Shown: positions 9,701 through 20,343, counted from the stretch's first letter. The stretch is 64,000 bases of DNA from Paracyclopina nana (GCA_019096065.1 JAGUCH010000008.1:1679001-1743000), one strand, 5' to 3'. The notes: generated by a model not told the origin, from the letters alone. Numbers and translations are program-made.

Positions 9701-12376
9701 TGTGATGGCAGGATATCGTTGTCAACTTCAGCATTCCGGATGTTGCTTGCATGCACAAATCTAGCACAGTGTGGCACAATTAGGGCATAAAAAAATTGAT
9801 ATTCTAACTTTATCCCCATGTGCTAAGCACGTTGAATTAGGGTGTCATTGGCCTTGATTTTCAGTTAACGGCCGTTACGTTCAGCTGTCGCGCGCGCGAG
9901 TCCTTTGTTTACAGTATGCGCGACGCGCACGCGCGACAGCTGCAGAGAGCGTTCTTCTATGTGAGAGTGTGACAAATTGGCCAATTTTTATCTTTTTTCG
10001 GCATTTTCAAGCGTACACAGAGAGAAGCTGTTTAAGCTATCAGAGGCAAAATTAATGGGCTGATAAGTATGTAGTTGTGGTAAAACTTGCTGGTTTTTCA
10101 TTAATCCTTCACTCTCATCTCAATTTTGGCTTAATTACAAAATGAGCCAGTCCACTTCCTTTGAAAGCCCAAAATCAATCCATGACAGGCTCAAAGGCAA
10201 TTTTTTGAGGACAAATGGAGTCTAAAGGTTTCCCTTTCATTAGGCGCGCTTTACTTAGCTAAAGTGAGACTTTGATGGAGAGCCCAAGCCACGCCCCTTA
10301 CCTAATTGCAATCATCCCAGCTCTCAGTTTCTTTGTGAAGAAATTGCTGTGTGTAGGTGGTAAACTTCTATTAAGCCGTCATATGCATGAAATTACCCTC
10401 ATCAAAACGCACAAAAGGTTATTTAGTCAATTGCTATCGCCTTCATGCTCAAGTCTGTGAAAACTAGTTAAGCGGTGAATGCTCATTGTCACAGAGTGAA
10501 TATGAAATCCGGACACCACAAATCTTTTGCAAGCCTTCACTATACTCATGTTCTTTTTTTCTTTACAGAACATGTCAATGGAATCGAAGACTACTCGAGG
10601 CCAAGGCAAAGCAGGTCACCCTCACCTCAAGAGGTTGTTGACCGGAGGCCACGGTCGAGGTCGAGGTCGCCACGAGGTTACTTGTCAGTGCGAAGGTCAC
10701 CTGAGCTTCGACAAGCTAGATCTGTCAGCCCTTCCAGAGAGGCCATCCAGGCCGCAGCCAGAGAGGCCGCTGAGGCTGCCATCCATATGGCAGATGCCGA
10801 GGACAGAAAGGCCTCCAGCTCAGCTAGGTCCACCCCTGAAAAGTCAGGCTTGGCCAACAGCCCACCTCCTACCTCAGCTGCTGCCCTGCAAAACCTCCTA
10901 GCTGGCCTCGCAGCCTCAGCCAGCGGGCCAACCATGTTTGGCCTCCAGCAGCCTCAACTCTTGGCAGCCTTTGCAGCCTTGGCTGCCATGACAAACAATC
11001 CGGGGCCAGCAGTGTCGATGGCCAATTCCGGGATGCCAGGCCTGTTCCCTGGCTCTGACCAGAATCAGGCTTTGTCCACCTTTGCTCAGCTCCAGTCATT
11101 GTTCATGCCCAACCCAGCAGCGGCTGCAGCACAAATGCAAATGCAACAGGTAAATCGACTCAACGTGTAAAAGCATGTGAAAACTAGTGAGGCAGTGAAT
11201 GCAAATTGTAGGAGGGTGAAAATGAAATCCGGACACCACAAATCTTTTGAGAGCCTGATTTTTACTCTCGTTCTTTTTTGTTTCCAGCTTCAAGCCCTGG
11301 CTCAGATGCACAAAGGGTCACCCCTGCCCCATGGCATGCACCAGGGCAGCCTCCATGAAAAATACACCCCAACCTCGATGAGCAACCATCACCACCACAC
11401 CAACTCGTTTTCTTCGCAACAGAGGCTGCCTCCATCCTCGCGGCCTCCACCAAAGGCTGTCCTCACCTCACCCAGCCACATGAGGTACTCACAGGGCTCT
11501 TCCAGCTTCGGCTCCTTCTACAGCAACAGTGGCATCCGACCTCCCACCTCAGTGAGCCGAGCGGCCTCCACAGCCATGCCCAAGAGGCTGGATCTTCCTC
11601 CAGAAGAGAACATGGATCTCGAGGAGCTGGAGCGGTTCTCCAAGCTGTTCAAGCAGAAGCGTATCAAATTAGGCTACACCCAAGGGGACGTTGGCCTGGC
11701 CATGGGCAAGATGTATGGCAACGACTTTTCGCAGACCACCATCTCCAGGTTCGAGGCGCTCAACTTGTCGTTCAAGAACATGTGCAAGTTGAAGCCACTC
11801 CTGGCCAAATGGCTTGAGGACGCAGACGCCTCGCACAACAGCCACTCAGCCTCCGCAGCGCAGCTCATGTCGCCCAATGGTGGCCATGGCGGCAACTCTG
11901 GCCTCAGCGGAGGCCAAACCAGCCTCGGCAGCCTCGTGGGCAATGACGCAGTGTCACGGCGCAGGAAAAAGCGTACCTCCATTGACACAACGGTGAGGCT
12001 GAACCTTGAGCGAGCCTTCAATGCAAACCCCAAGCCAACCTCAGAGGAGATCACCTACATTGCAGACAACCTCTGCATGGAGAAGGAGGTGGTGAGGGTG
12101 TGGTTCTGCAACCGAAGGCAGAAGGAGAAGCGAATGAACCCCTCTGCCAATATGAGCCCTGAGGGCTCACCAGCGCCCTCTAGTGTCCACTCCTTCCACT
12201 CTGCGAGCTTCTCCCCGCCCACCATGAGGTCAGAGGGCGCGCTCAGCCCCTCGCCCACCCAAGTGCCCAACCTGCAGTTCTTCAATGCAGCCGCAGCAGC
12301 CGCGGCGGCCGCGGCGGCCGCAGCTGCCAAATACGCCGGCCAGCCCACCGACCTCAGCGCCAAGGCTGTGGACTGA
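3376..12376 (+). CDS. nub: POU class II transcription factor, nubbin/pdm-like (three exons)
   Basis: Coding exons are 3376-3766, 10569-11149 and 11288-12376, giving 2061 nt and 686 residues plus stop. Domains: residues 1-130 are Ser/Pro/Ala-rich; about 140-188 hold RS/SP dipeptides (RSRSRSPRG); 190-330 are Ala/Gln-rich; a HHHH run lies near 352; the POU-specific domain is about 430-504 ([51 protein letters not shown]); a 43-residue Ser/Gly linker follows; the POU homeodomain is about 548-607 ([22 protein letters not shown]); the tail has 14 alanines and ends AKAVD. The RRRKKRTSI start and KPTSEEIT helix are typical of class II (Oct1/Oct2, nubbin). The family binds octamer DNA in the nucleus and controls development; fly nub acts in wing, leg and nervous system. 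The start is the first in-frame ATG after the TAA at 3178. Class II is near certain; the nub name assumes a protostome. Further 5' exons or isoforms cannot be excluded. Confidence 0.9.
4231..4623. mobile_element. Inverted-repeat element with 24-bp perfect arms
   Basis: Left arm 4231-4254 and right arm 4600-4623 are perfect reverse complements over 24 bp (starting TAGCTACTATATAAACTTAG). Similarity continues past the core on both sides (CGGACAACG / GTGGCCAACG inward, TTTCGCC outward). The interior is non-coding. Likely a MITE in intron 1. No clear target duplication was found. Confidence 0.6.
5880..6056. mobile_element. Short GTAGATGAAC-family element (intron 1)
   Basis: Bounded by TGTGGTGTTCATCTA (5880-5894) and its outward partner TAGATGAACACAGCATT (6038-6054). 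The interior is about 140 bp of AT-rich non-coding DNA. Same terminal motif and orientation as other family members. Confidence 0.5.
6716..6735. promoter_or_regulatory. Perfect 20-bp palindrome centred on CACGTG
   Basis: CATATGGCACGTGCCATATG reads the same on both strands. The centre is the canonical bHLH E-box CACGTG, flanked by two CATATG E-boxes. Lies in intron 1. Confidence 0.45.
7811..7826. promoter_or_regulatory. Perfect 16-bp palindrome TGGGAACATGTTCCCA
   Basis: Contains a perfect p53-family decamer (GAACATGTTC fits RRRCWWGYYY). A single decamer is only half of the usual p53 response element. Lies in intron 1. Confidence 0.4.
9022..9074. promoter_or_regulatory. CAGCTG/CGCG inverted repeat (intron 1)
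   Basis: GTCAGCTGTTGCGCG (9022-9036) pairs with GCTCGCGACAGCTGAC (9059-9074) with few mismatches. A weaker third copy (GCGTGCTCACAACAACTGAC) follows near 9174-9193. Related to 9882-9942 and 12415-12427. Confidence 0.5.
9882..9942. promoter_or_regulatory. CAGCTGTCGCGCG perfect inverted repeat (intron 1)
   Basis: CAGCTGTCGCGCG (9882-9894) and its exact complement CGCGCGACAGCTG (9930-9942) around a 35-bp centre, itself CpG-rich. Immediately upstream is a 12-bp palindrome TAACGGCCGTTA (9866-9877) with two Myb-like AACGG cores. CpG density is far above the local background. Confidence 0.55.
10456..10568 (+). repeat. Direct repeat at 3' end of intron 1 (partner at 11176-11287)
   Basis: Starts TGTGAAAACTAG in both copies, has a long identical core at 10502-10529, and ends in both at the polypyrimidine tract and acceptor AG. 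I judge overall identity at roughly 80% by eye. The flanking exons are not alike, so this is duplication of intron sequence rather than of an exon-containing segment. Confidence 0.85.
10569..11149 (+). CDS. nub: nub-like coding exon 2
   Basis: Follows a pyrimidine-rich acceptor ending TTTACAG at 10568. Its first two bases complete codon 131 (Glu), giving [11 protein letters not shown]. The exon ends in phase 0 at CAG|GTAAAT. It encodes an Arg-Ser/Ser-Pro block (residues about 140-188), an Ala-rich helix-like stretch ([11 protein letters not shown]) and an Ala/Leu/Gln region ([18 protein letters not shown]). At 581 nt it is not a multiple of three, so skipping it would shift the frame before the POU domain. 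An ATGCAAAT octamer occurs by coding chance at 11135-11142. Confidence 0.88.
11150..11287 (+). other. nub: Intron 2 of nub-like gene, mostly a copy of the intron 1 end
   Basis: A 138-bp phase 0 intron, GTAAAT to TTTCCAG. Its last 112 bp (11176-11287) align with the last 113 bp of intron 1 (10456-10568), including a 28-bp identical block (11222-11249 and 10502-10529). Only the first 26 bp are unrelated. Confidence 0.85.
11288..12376 (+). CDS. nub: nub-like coding exon 3 (POU-specific domain and homeodomain)
   Basis: Starts in phase 0 after TTTCCAG and encodes residues 325-686 and the TGA at 12374-12376. It carries both DNA-binding halves of the POU domain without an intron between them. The C-terminal tail is Ser/Pro-rich ([11 protein letters not shown]), then 14 alanines written with mixed GCN codons (about 12286-12327), then [15 protein letters not shown]. 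The mixed alanine codons argue against a recent slippage expansion. Confidence 0.95.
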   Translation, partial: LQALAQMHKGSPLPHGMHQGSLHEKYTPTSMSNHHHHTNSFSSQQRLPPSSRPPPKAVLTSPSHMRYSQGSSSFGSFYSNSGIRPPTSVSRAASTAMPKRLDLPPEENMDLEELERFSKLFKQKRIKLGYTQGDVGLAMGKMYGNDFSQTTISRFEALNLSFKNMCKLKPLLAKWLEDADASHNSHSASAAQLMSPNGGHGGNSGLSGGQTSLGSLVGNDAVSRRRKKRTSIDTTVRLNLERAFNANPKPTSEEITYIADNLCMEKEVVRVWFCNRRQKEKRMNPSANMSPEGSPAPSSVHSFHSASFSPPTMRSEGALSPSPTQVPNLQFFNAAAAAAAAAAAAAAKYAGQPTDLSAKAVD

Positions 12377-12745
12377 AGTGTATATACAACAGAGCGCGCA
12401 CCGGGAAACGCGCGCTCGCGACAGCTGTAACATACTATTTTAGTGCAATGCTACATACTTGGAAAACGTTTTTAGAAACCCTCACACACATGTCCAAAAT
12501 GTGCTACTTTACTATTTGATAATCATTATTAAATATGCAATTATTATTTTAAAGGTATAATTTTAGATACTATGTATACCACCTCTGTGATCTACGAGTC
12601 CAAATTGAAACAGTTTGTCCCTCCCCAACTAAAAACGCACTATTATTATATTACATGCAGTGAATTATTGAAAATCACGTAATTTCTATGTACTAGCAAA
12701 AAATTTTGCCACTAAAAAAACCACGCACAAAAATGGTATAATAAA
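12377..12745 (+). other. nub: Probable 3' UTR of nub-like gene
   Basis: Directly after the stop lies an 8-bp perfect GC hairpin (GAGCGCGC 12392-12399 with GCGCGCTC 12410-12417, 10-nt loop), followed by CTCGCGACAGCTG (12415-12427). The remainder is AT-rich. Candidate poly(A) signals are ATTAAA at 12528-12533 and AATAAA at 12740-12745; the latter is followed by G/T-rich sequence. Confidence 0.5.
12740..12745 (+). terminator. Candidate polyadenylation signal AATAAA
   Basis: The first exact AATAAA I found after the nub-like stop codon, 364 bp downstream, followed by a G/T-rich stretch. AATAAA is common in AT-rich DNA, so the assignment is tentative. Confidence 0.4.
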
Positions 12746-13716
12746 GGTAGTGTTATAAAAAGCATTTTTTTGAATTTCCCGCGCTTTTCTCCAGTCGGTT
12801 TAGGTGTTGACATCGTTGGGTTTTGTTGGTCTTGAAGATTTATTTTTTGAATACATTTGAATAAGCCATGGTCATTTGACGCCAAAAAAAGATTCCTCAA
12901 GACTTTTTTTGACCAAGCCAAAAAGCACTGACGGATTACTGGCACATAAAATCCGACATTTACGACTTTCTCATTCAGATTTATGCAAAGCAATGGGCTA
13001 TTTTCACACATTTTCTTCAAAACTTGCGCTCCATTCCAACACAAAGGTCATTTCCTTATTATCATTGGCTATCTTTAAGGCATTTTCATTTTCTTTGATA
13101 ATTTGCTTTCTAAAAAATGACACTTATTTGCCTTCAGCACACAACACTGAAAGTAAATTAGAGCTTTTTTCACTATTTTTTCAGTTTTGGGTACTGAACT
13201 TGAGAACCTACTATGAAATATTCTAATTAAGCCTGATTTCTTTAATTATTAATTAATATTTCATTTTATGTGCATTTAACACCAACATTTAAGTTTTGAA
13301 GTTACACAGTTGAATTGATAATGCTAAAATGCACTCAGTTTTTTATTCTTGACAAAAAATGGTGGGACACAAGTTGGAGTTGAGCCTTGTCCATATTTTT
13401 TTCTTCTCTTCTGCGCTGATGACAAAAAGGAATTCCATTTTTTACCCCCATGCAAATGAGATTGCCCATAATAATAGTATGGTAACTTGGGGCCAGCTAC
13501 TTGAATACGTGCTACATGCAAAGAATAGCTGTGTGATTTGTACCTGTCTACAATTCAACATCTGGACCTTAAAGAACCCTATGAGCAGCAAAAAAGTAGT
13601 CTGAAAAGGCTTCAGTTGTCAATAAGATCACACACATAAAAAAGAAATGCACAAGTGTTTTGCAAAAAATTACATTCTTGCCTCCAATACAACATTTGTA
13701 TCCGGAATATGATGCA

Positions 13717-15626
13717 CCCCACAAAACAAAACTCAAAATGAACCTGATTTAATCTTGATTTACTACGTATATTAAATCAGGTGTCTTGTAACAAGAATAC
13801 TGATAAAAGCGTAACGCAACCGTTTCATAAAATTTTTCGCAAAACCTGATTTTTCAAAAATGGTTGTATCGACTAGTTTTTATTTCTATTGTTGCTATTG
13901 CGATGTGCTGATATCAAATTCACTTTAAAATTTTTTATATTACTTATCGTTGTCTGTATAATTATTATTTACTTTTAAATAAATCTGGTTTTTATCTGGT
14001 TTAAATTGATTTCAACCACATTAAATACTTATTTGTTTTTGAATTTTTTTTTCAAATTTTTCTTTTCGGAGTTGTCTATTTATTACCTATTTATTGCCAA
14101 TTATACTGATTAAATATACATTTAATATTGTTTTTTTACAAATATAATCAGTAGTTAATGTAGTTGAAACTGATTACAAATACAATCTGTAAATGCTTTT
14201 TATGTGTATTTTATCTGAATTTAATGTCACTAATATACCATACCATTTATATTTTTATGTATTTATTAATCCCAATTAATTCAGTTGTTATTGTGTTTAA
14301 TATACACTTCAATTATACTTTTGTCCCTTTAGGGCCTTTACCCTTGGAGTGCATCAGGCTCAGGTCTTGCAAATAGGTGGAGAATAAATGAGCCAGAAAT
14401 TTTCTGACTCACTCCATCTCTAATTCTAGCTCATCAGACAAGAAGAACTATGTTTTCAGTAACAAAATAAAATTACTGAATTGCTACAAGTCAGCAATCT
14501 TGCTCCATAAGATATATATTTGAGTAAAACTGAAGATCTCAGTTTTTCTTTGAAAATAAGAAGCATGACACTTTCTAACTCAGTTTTCATGTTGTTCTAA
14601 ACAACATCTATTAATGATGATTTTTGAAATCTTAAAGCCATTAAAAGTTATTGATAAGAACAATTTAGGAAAATTATTGAATTGCAAGCAGAGCCATCTC
14701 TGAACATTTTACTAAGTTGTTTTTTAGTAGTGACTAATTAAATCAGTAGAATCTACATTTACACCTGATTTAATACACATATTGATAGTAGTGCCAATAA
14801 TGTGTTGATGGCAATTAGTGCAGAGTAGTAACTGTATTTAGAAGTGATTAAGAACATTGATTTTTTGCAATGACCCCAGGACAACAATATACATTAAATA
14901 CTGACCTAGTAAATCAGATAAATCTAGATGAAAACCTGATATAGTATACCTTAAAGATGCATTTGAAAAAGTCAATGAAAGACAATAAGTAGTGAGTAGG
15001 AATAGTAATTAGAGCTGATTAACAACTGCCAGAATTTGAAGGGACTTATGTGCCAGAATGTACATGAAATACTGGCCTAGTAAATCAGAGAAATCTACAT
15101 AACAACCTGATATAGTATACAATTAATCAAAAACAAACTAATTTTTTAAACAGACATAGTATACAGTTTTTTAAGTATTTGAAATACAAAAAATACTGAT
15201 TTTATTGATGCAATTTTATTAATAAAAATATTTTGACATACTGATTAAAAAAAGGACGTTGAAATCAGTATTTTATCTGTTTACTACTGATAAAAAACTA
15301 AATAAAATGTGATTCATAATTTGACAAATATCAAATAATGAACACATAAAATGAAGACCGGGATGCTTGATTAGTCATAAAATGGCAAAAAGTTATTAAA
15401 AAAATTAAGTATTTTGGAACAAAAAAACATAACCAAAAAAGTATGAAATGTCAAATTTTAAAAATTCATAACTTTGGAAATAAAAATATTTGACTTAAAT
15501 ATTTGACATTGTACACATCTACACACACCATATTTGTAATTTATCACAAAAAAATTATAATTTATATGTATTTAATTTGCAACGGGGTTTACTACTGATT
15601 TACTACTGATTTTTTGTTTTGTGGGG
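13717..15626. mobile_element. 1.9-kb element with 15-bp terminal inverted repeats
   Basis: Perfect inverted termini CCCCACAAAACAAAA (13717-13731) and its complement (15612-15626) enclose very AT-rich DNA full of TGATTTA/TAAATCA motifs. There is no transposase frame. Inside is a hairpin (ACCTGATTTAAT 13742-13753 with ATTAAATCAGGT 13771-13782) and about 171-bp tandem units. The target duplication is unclear: only CA is shared by the flanks. The superfamily is not assigned. Confidence 0.65.
14735..15125. repeat. Diverged tandem repeat, about 171-bp period
   Basis: The block CTAGTAAATCAG...ACCTGATATAGTATAC occurs near 14906-14949 and 15077-15121, and a more diverged version (AATTAAATCAG...ACCTGATTTAATAC) near 14740-14785. 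Spacing is about 170 bp each time. Lies inside the 13717-15626 element. Confidence 0.6.
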
Positions 15627-16544
15627 CAGAAAGTAATCTCCGTTTCAAGGCCAAGTTTCACTTGATTATCATTATTATTATTGCCAATTGTGCTGCAAAG
15701 TTGAAGCAAGCAAAATGAGTGGAATGACAACTGATTAAAGTTGAGCCATGATTTATTTTTTATTTCTTGCATAAATCATTGCGATAAGGTTACTTACACA
15801 TTACTTATATTTTCATAAGCTAATCATTAACTTGGCTTTACATGAGCTTGAAATTACTATAAGGAACTTTAAATGTTTTTAAAAGTGTTTTTGGTAAAAT
15901 AATTAAACGTTATCGACTTAATCGCTATTAGCATTGAATAGTGAGAATATCTGCACAGGTCACATTTCAAAAATATTTGTTCAAGTCAAAAAGCCTCATG
16001 AAGTCATAAAAAGGCAACTGCACAAACCTGAATTAGCCCCAAAGGCACATTTTGCTTATCTTTACACACTTTATTACAAGAGCCAAAGCGACATTATCAT
16101 TGTAGTAGGTTTATGCAAAATAAGCAAATGTGACATGCCATCAGATTATTCCTTTTAGGGCAAACCGAGCTAGGTCGTTTTCACGAGATTTTTGAGTCCA
16201 TTTCATACTATTAGCCATTCTTGATGCATATTCAGGTGGAAGAAGCCATTTATCAGATATTGAGAGGTGAGCTGAGAAAAGAAAATAACTGGCATTCTTT
16301 CAAAGCTACCAGGGAATATTCTCTTATGGTTTCTGAGCATGCAAGCCGCTTCATTGAAAATCCATGCACAAAATAATGAGCCCAAGAACCCAAGTAATTG
16401 ACTTTTTCCCCATTAACACGCGCTCACTACCTTTTTTTGGGGTAGCTCTCACCTCCAATTATGCTTCAAAACTCAATATTCACAAACTGCTGCCATTACT
16501 CCATTTCACATGAAAAAAAATACCTTCATATAACTTGTTCATGT

Positions 16545-16748
16545 TTTATACTATATTAGGTCACACTAGTAATAATTTCACTTCACTTGTGATGATTTCA
16601 CATCATATATGTAATAATTTAATAAGAAATTTTTTCATTGCATTAGTAAAGACTCCAGTTAATAGTTTCACTTCTTGAGAAGATATTTCATTTCTTAAGT
16701 AGTGATTTCATTTCATAATTCACTACATCATTTGTAAAGAGTTCATGT
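16545..16748. repeat. Degenerate tandem repeat of TTTCACTTC/TTTCATTTC units
   Basis: Roughly 25-35-bp spaced variants of TAATAATTTCACTTC, ATTTCATTTCTTAAG and similar. Low-complexity, non-coding. Confidence 0.4.
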
Positions 16749-18493
16749 TTGGCATTCACAATGATCTTTTATTTTGTGAAGGAGAGCAAAATTTTTTGGT
16801 AAAATATGGAATTACTGTTGTCAGTCACACACTTTTTGAGAGCAAAGTTGCTAGTGCTTAATGAGCCTTTGCATACTACAATATTACAACTACTCTCATA
16901 TTTATGAGGTTGCTGAAACGTGATGTCCATTTATCTACGTGTTTCTTGCCAATTTTGCATTCAGATTTTGTTGCTTTGCCAAAAATTGATATAGCTTGTC
17001 TCCGCTTTTGTTGCTGAAAAGTTAGAGCATGTCTACTTCAGCATATGTGCATCAATATACATATGCTATTTTTGCAAATTTTTTGCTCCACATATGTACA
17101 TTTGTGCAAAATTGTGGTATCACATATATATATATAGCATAAAAATTGCGTTGTTGTACTGGTACATTTTCAATGCAACAAAACTGCATGTGCAGGTGTC
17201 ATTTGTATGGCATAGCAAGGCTGATGCACACTGGAAAATCTTGCTGAAATGTGTCCTGTGCAGAATTTTTCGCAATAAAAGCAATATGCTGCAAAAGTCG
17301 ACATACATTTTTGTATGTACGTATTTCGTTGCATCTACATTTATCACATTTAAATATTACTACTTAAGAAACAAGCTTGAGTTACATGATGGACTTTTTA
17401 ACGTTAAATAACAAAGTCAATATGAAAATTAATTTAATGTAAATCCTAACTCAATTTGCTTCAGTTGTCATTTCACACATTGAGCTTGCAAGAACTTTGC
17501 TTCACATTTGGCACCACTGCTATTTGAGACGAAAGTTAATTTATGAAAAACGTAAAAAATTAGGCAATTTAGTTCACTGTGTATTAAAAAGTGGGTCTAC
17601 CTCAAAATTAGATATGGATCTTTATGCTCATAACTTTGATAGGATATATTTGATACTTGTAGTACATCTGGTCAGTTCATTTTAATGAGAAGTGTGCTTA
17701 GATATTGAGAAAGATATGAGGGCTCTTTTTTATTATGAAAAAAGGTGCCGAAAAGACTTGTAACTCATGTCCAATATAAAGGGTGGGTCTTGGTGATAAT
17801 TTTAACTAGGTGGGCGTGGCCAAGCACCCATTTCACTGCCCTGAAAAACAATTTATGGCAGAAAATGGTAATAATAGATTTCTTTTTGCATGCCTACCTA
17901 CTTTTTTGCATTTTGAGCACATGATAATTATGATGACATGATTAGACCACACTGAGGCTAACTTAAATGGCTGGAAAATTGCTTTTTGCATCTCAACTCA
18001 GCAGCTGAGCTAAATTCAAATTGGTGAAAGGTCAGCTGAGGTAAAAAAAGGAAACCCATTATTTTTCACGCACGACAGATAACCACTAAAAATCATCTGC
18101 CAAGACAAAATCACTGAAAAGTCATTTTTTAGCAAAAGACAAAAAAAATTTTTTTTTCAAAATTCAAAAACTGAAAAAAGCAAAGTTAAGTTAATAAATC
18201 TTGATTGTTTTTTAACTGGGTGGCTTGAGAAGGAACCATAGGTTTGACCATCATTAGGCTAAGAATGTCGACTTTGGTCACTGCATTACTTATCGTATTC
18301 CAAATCTTGGAGCTTAAAGTGTCGACAACCAGAAGCAACAACCAGCCTCATTTTTGTGCCACTCATACACACATTGTTACAATTATGCACAAATGTGCAT
18401 CTACTCAGATCCCAACTTGCTTTGAGCCAGGCCAATGTTCTTCCATTGTATGCAATATGGACTTTGAGAGATTTCTCAATGATTTTGACCTGG

Positions 18494-18512
18494 TCACACA
18501 CACACACACACA
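18494..18512. repeat. (CA)n microsatellite
   Basis: Uninterrupted CA dinucleotides. Other short runs are (GT)n at 42822-42836, (GA)n at 52629-52643 and (CT)n at 63660-63673. Confidence 0.85.
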
Positions 18513-20125
18513 TTCTTGCTAGATTATCAAGTAAAAGTCTTTAGCTTTTCTTATCGAGGAGGGAGCAGAAAATGGTCCAATCTAAGCATGCACAACTTCC
18601 AAATCTTCCACTAATCTGAAATTCCCTTCGACTAAAAAAATATTGGGTGAGTCCCTAATTTTAATGGACACCCTTTCCGAGTTGACAGACCGAGAAAAAT
18701 CCACTCTGACAGTTTTCACTCTTATACATAATTCCTCTAAATTTTTTGGGCGAAAACTTCTGATGGCATTTCACCTATAGCTTATTGTGTAATATTCAAA
18801 GTATGCGAGCCTTCCATCAGAATTGAACGTGTTTCAAATAACTTAAAAATCTCTCACAGCAACGATTGCATAAAAAGGAAAAACATTCAACTAGGTCATC
18901 AGAAGCTGTGATCTGACTTCATTAGCATTTGTCCAAAATTGTGAAAATGTGAGTTTAAGCCAATGCAAAATGATGATTGTCGTCTCAGCTCTCTTCAATA
19001 CTTTGCGCCTTTTTAATATGGTCTGAATTTATGTTTGCCATATGACAAAAGTAAGAGAAACTTGGAATTAATCACGCAACTATTTGTGGCCAGCACACAA
19101 ACAATTTAATAGCCCAGAATTTAGTTCTCTTTTTCGGGTATTTTTTAGGTAATCAAGGGGTTAGAAGAAACTAGGTACACCTACCAACTGGCATGGGGAT
19201 TGGATGCATTCCAATGCATCTATCTCACAAGATAGGGTTAAGGTTGGTTAAGAATAATAGTGCCTTGTAATTGCCCATTTTTTGGACGTGCACACTGGAC
19301 ATGTGCACCGTGGATAGGTCCTACTTGACCCTAGAGGAGCTTTTTGGCCAACCCTTGCCCCAAGGTGATCGGTGAGGATAGATGAAAATTGGTGCATTTT
19401 ACCTTGCTGGTCTGCAGGCTTTTTGACTTGACAAATGCCTCGAATCTTCCTCCCTACTTGCTCGTAATTCAAAGCTTTGCATGTGAATGCAGTTAACTAT
19501 AGGCTAAAAGAAAGGGTTTTCCAGCCACAAAAAATAAATGGCTTTCTATCAAGGCTTGACAGTAAGATTGAACCTTTTTCCTTGCCAGGAGACTCCAGTT
19601 CCTTTTCAGCATGGCACATTTTGACCCATAAATTAAGTTAATTCCAATTGATTTTCACCTGAGAGCCAGCCAGTTTTTCAAAGGAAATGAAACCGTCTTT
19701 AAGATGAATTGTCGTACTTTTGAATATGAAAAAGGCTTGCAGGTTGAACAAGAATGAGAATGTTGGTCAACAAATACTCCAACTTTGTCACCACATTGTT
19801 GGGCTGATTAGAGTCTTGGCTCAGTTTTCAACAAGTGAGATTCCAATTATTTGAAAAAAAGCACCCAGGTGCGGTTGTTTGTGTGCGTCCAACAAAAAAG
19901 ATAAAACTTTTGTCGCCAGCCATAAAAAGCCAATTAATCCCTGTGAACCTTTCTGGTTTTGGCAGTAGTCATCACCTATACCTTCTCTTTTGTGGCCATG
20001 GCTACTACCTATATTGACAAGGCTGAACCCAGCTGAAATGGACGACCACACACCAGGTCTGTCAATTTAAATATCGGCACCACAGTGAATCCTTATCATG
20101 CCATCATCGCAACCCTTGCATACCC

Positions 20126-20212
20126 TTGCACAGTGGGGGACAAGTCACCTCCAACCTAGTGCAGAGCTAGGGAGGAGCTAGTTTTTTACTCTCAGCTGTT
20201 CCCACTGTGCAA
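20126..20212. mobile_element. Mini inverted-repeat element, TTGCACAGTGGG ends
   Basis: 87 bp with perfect 12-bp inverted ends TTGCACAGTGGG (20126-20137) and CCCACTGTGCAA (20201-20212), plus partial GGGAC/GTTCC extension inward. Non-coding. Confidence 0.5.
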
Positions 20213-20343
20213 CAGCCAGGCAGAGTTTAGTTTATATATGGTCATGTAGCAGTGGGAAAAAACTTGCTTTGACTACCACTTTTCCGCCACTTAGCATGCC
20301 ATCACCAAGTGGATTTTTTGCATTGTTGACTTTAGAAACATAT

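Larger units (their letters stand above)
3767..10568 (+). other. nub: Intron 1 of nub-like gene (6.8 kb)
   Basis: GTAAGT donor and TTTACAG acceptor. No credible coding exon seen inside. It holds a terminal-inverted-repeat element (4231-4623), a GTAGATGAAC-type pair (5886-6046), palindromes at 6716-6735 and 7811-7826, short repeats of TAGACATCTRTGGATGA near 9241 and 9356, and CAGCTG/CGCG inverted repeats (9022-9074, 9882-9942). A TCAGT-rich stretch near 8690-8710 resembles arthropod initiator elements and could mark an internal promoter, but this is weak. Confidence 0.8.

Noticed and set aside
10471-10485. GCGGTGAATGC resembling the 3' part of miR-124
   Set aside because: The seed region (AAGGCAC) is absent, no hairpin is visible, and it lies in the duplicated intron end.
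12055-12363. Antisense frame with a poly-alanine run over exon 3
   Set aside because: A shadow of the GC-rich poly-alanine and homeodomain coding sequence.
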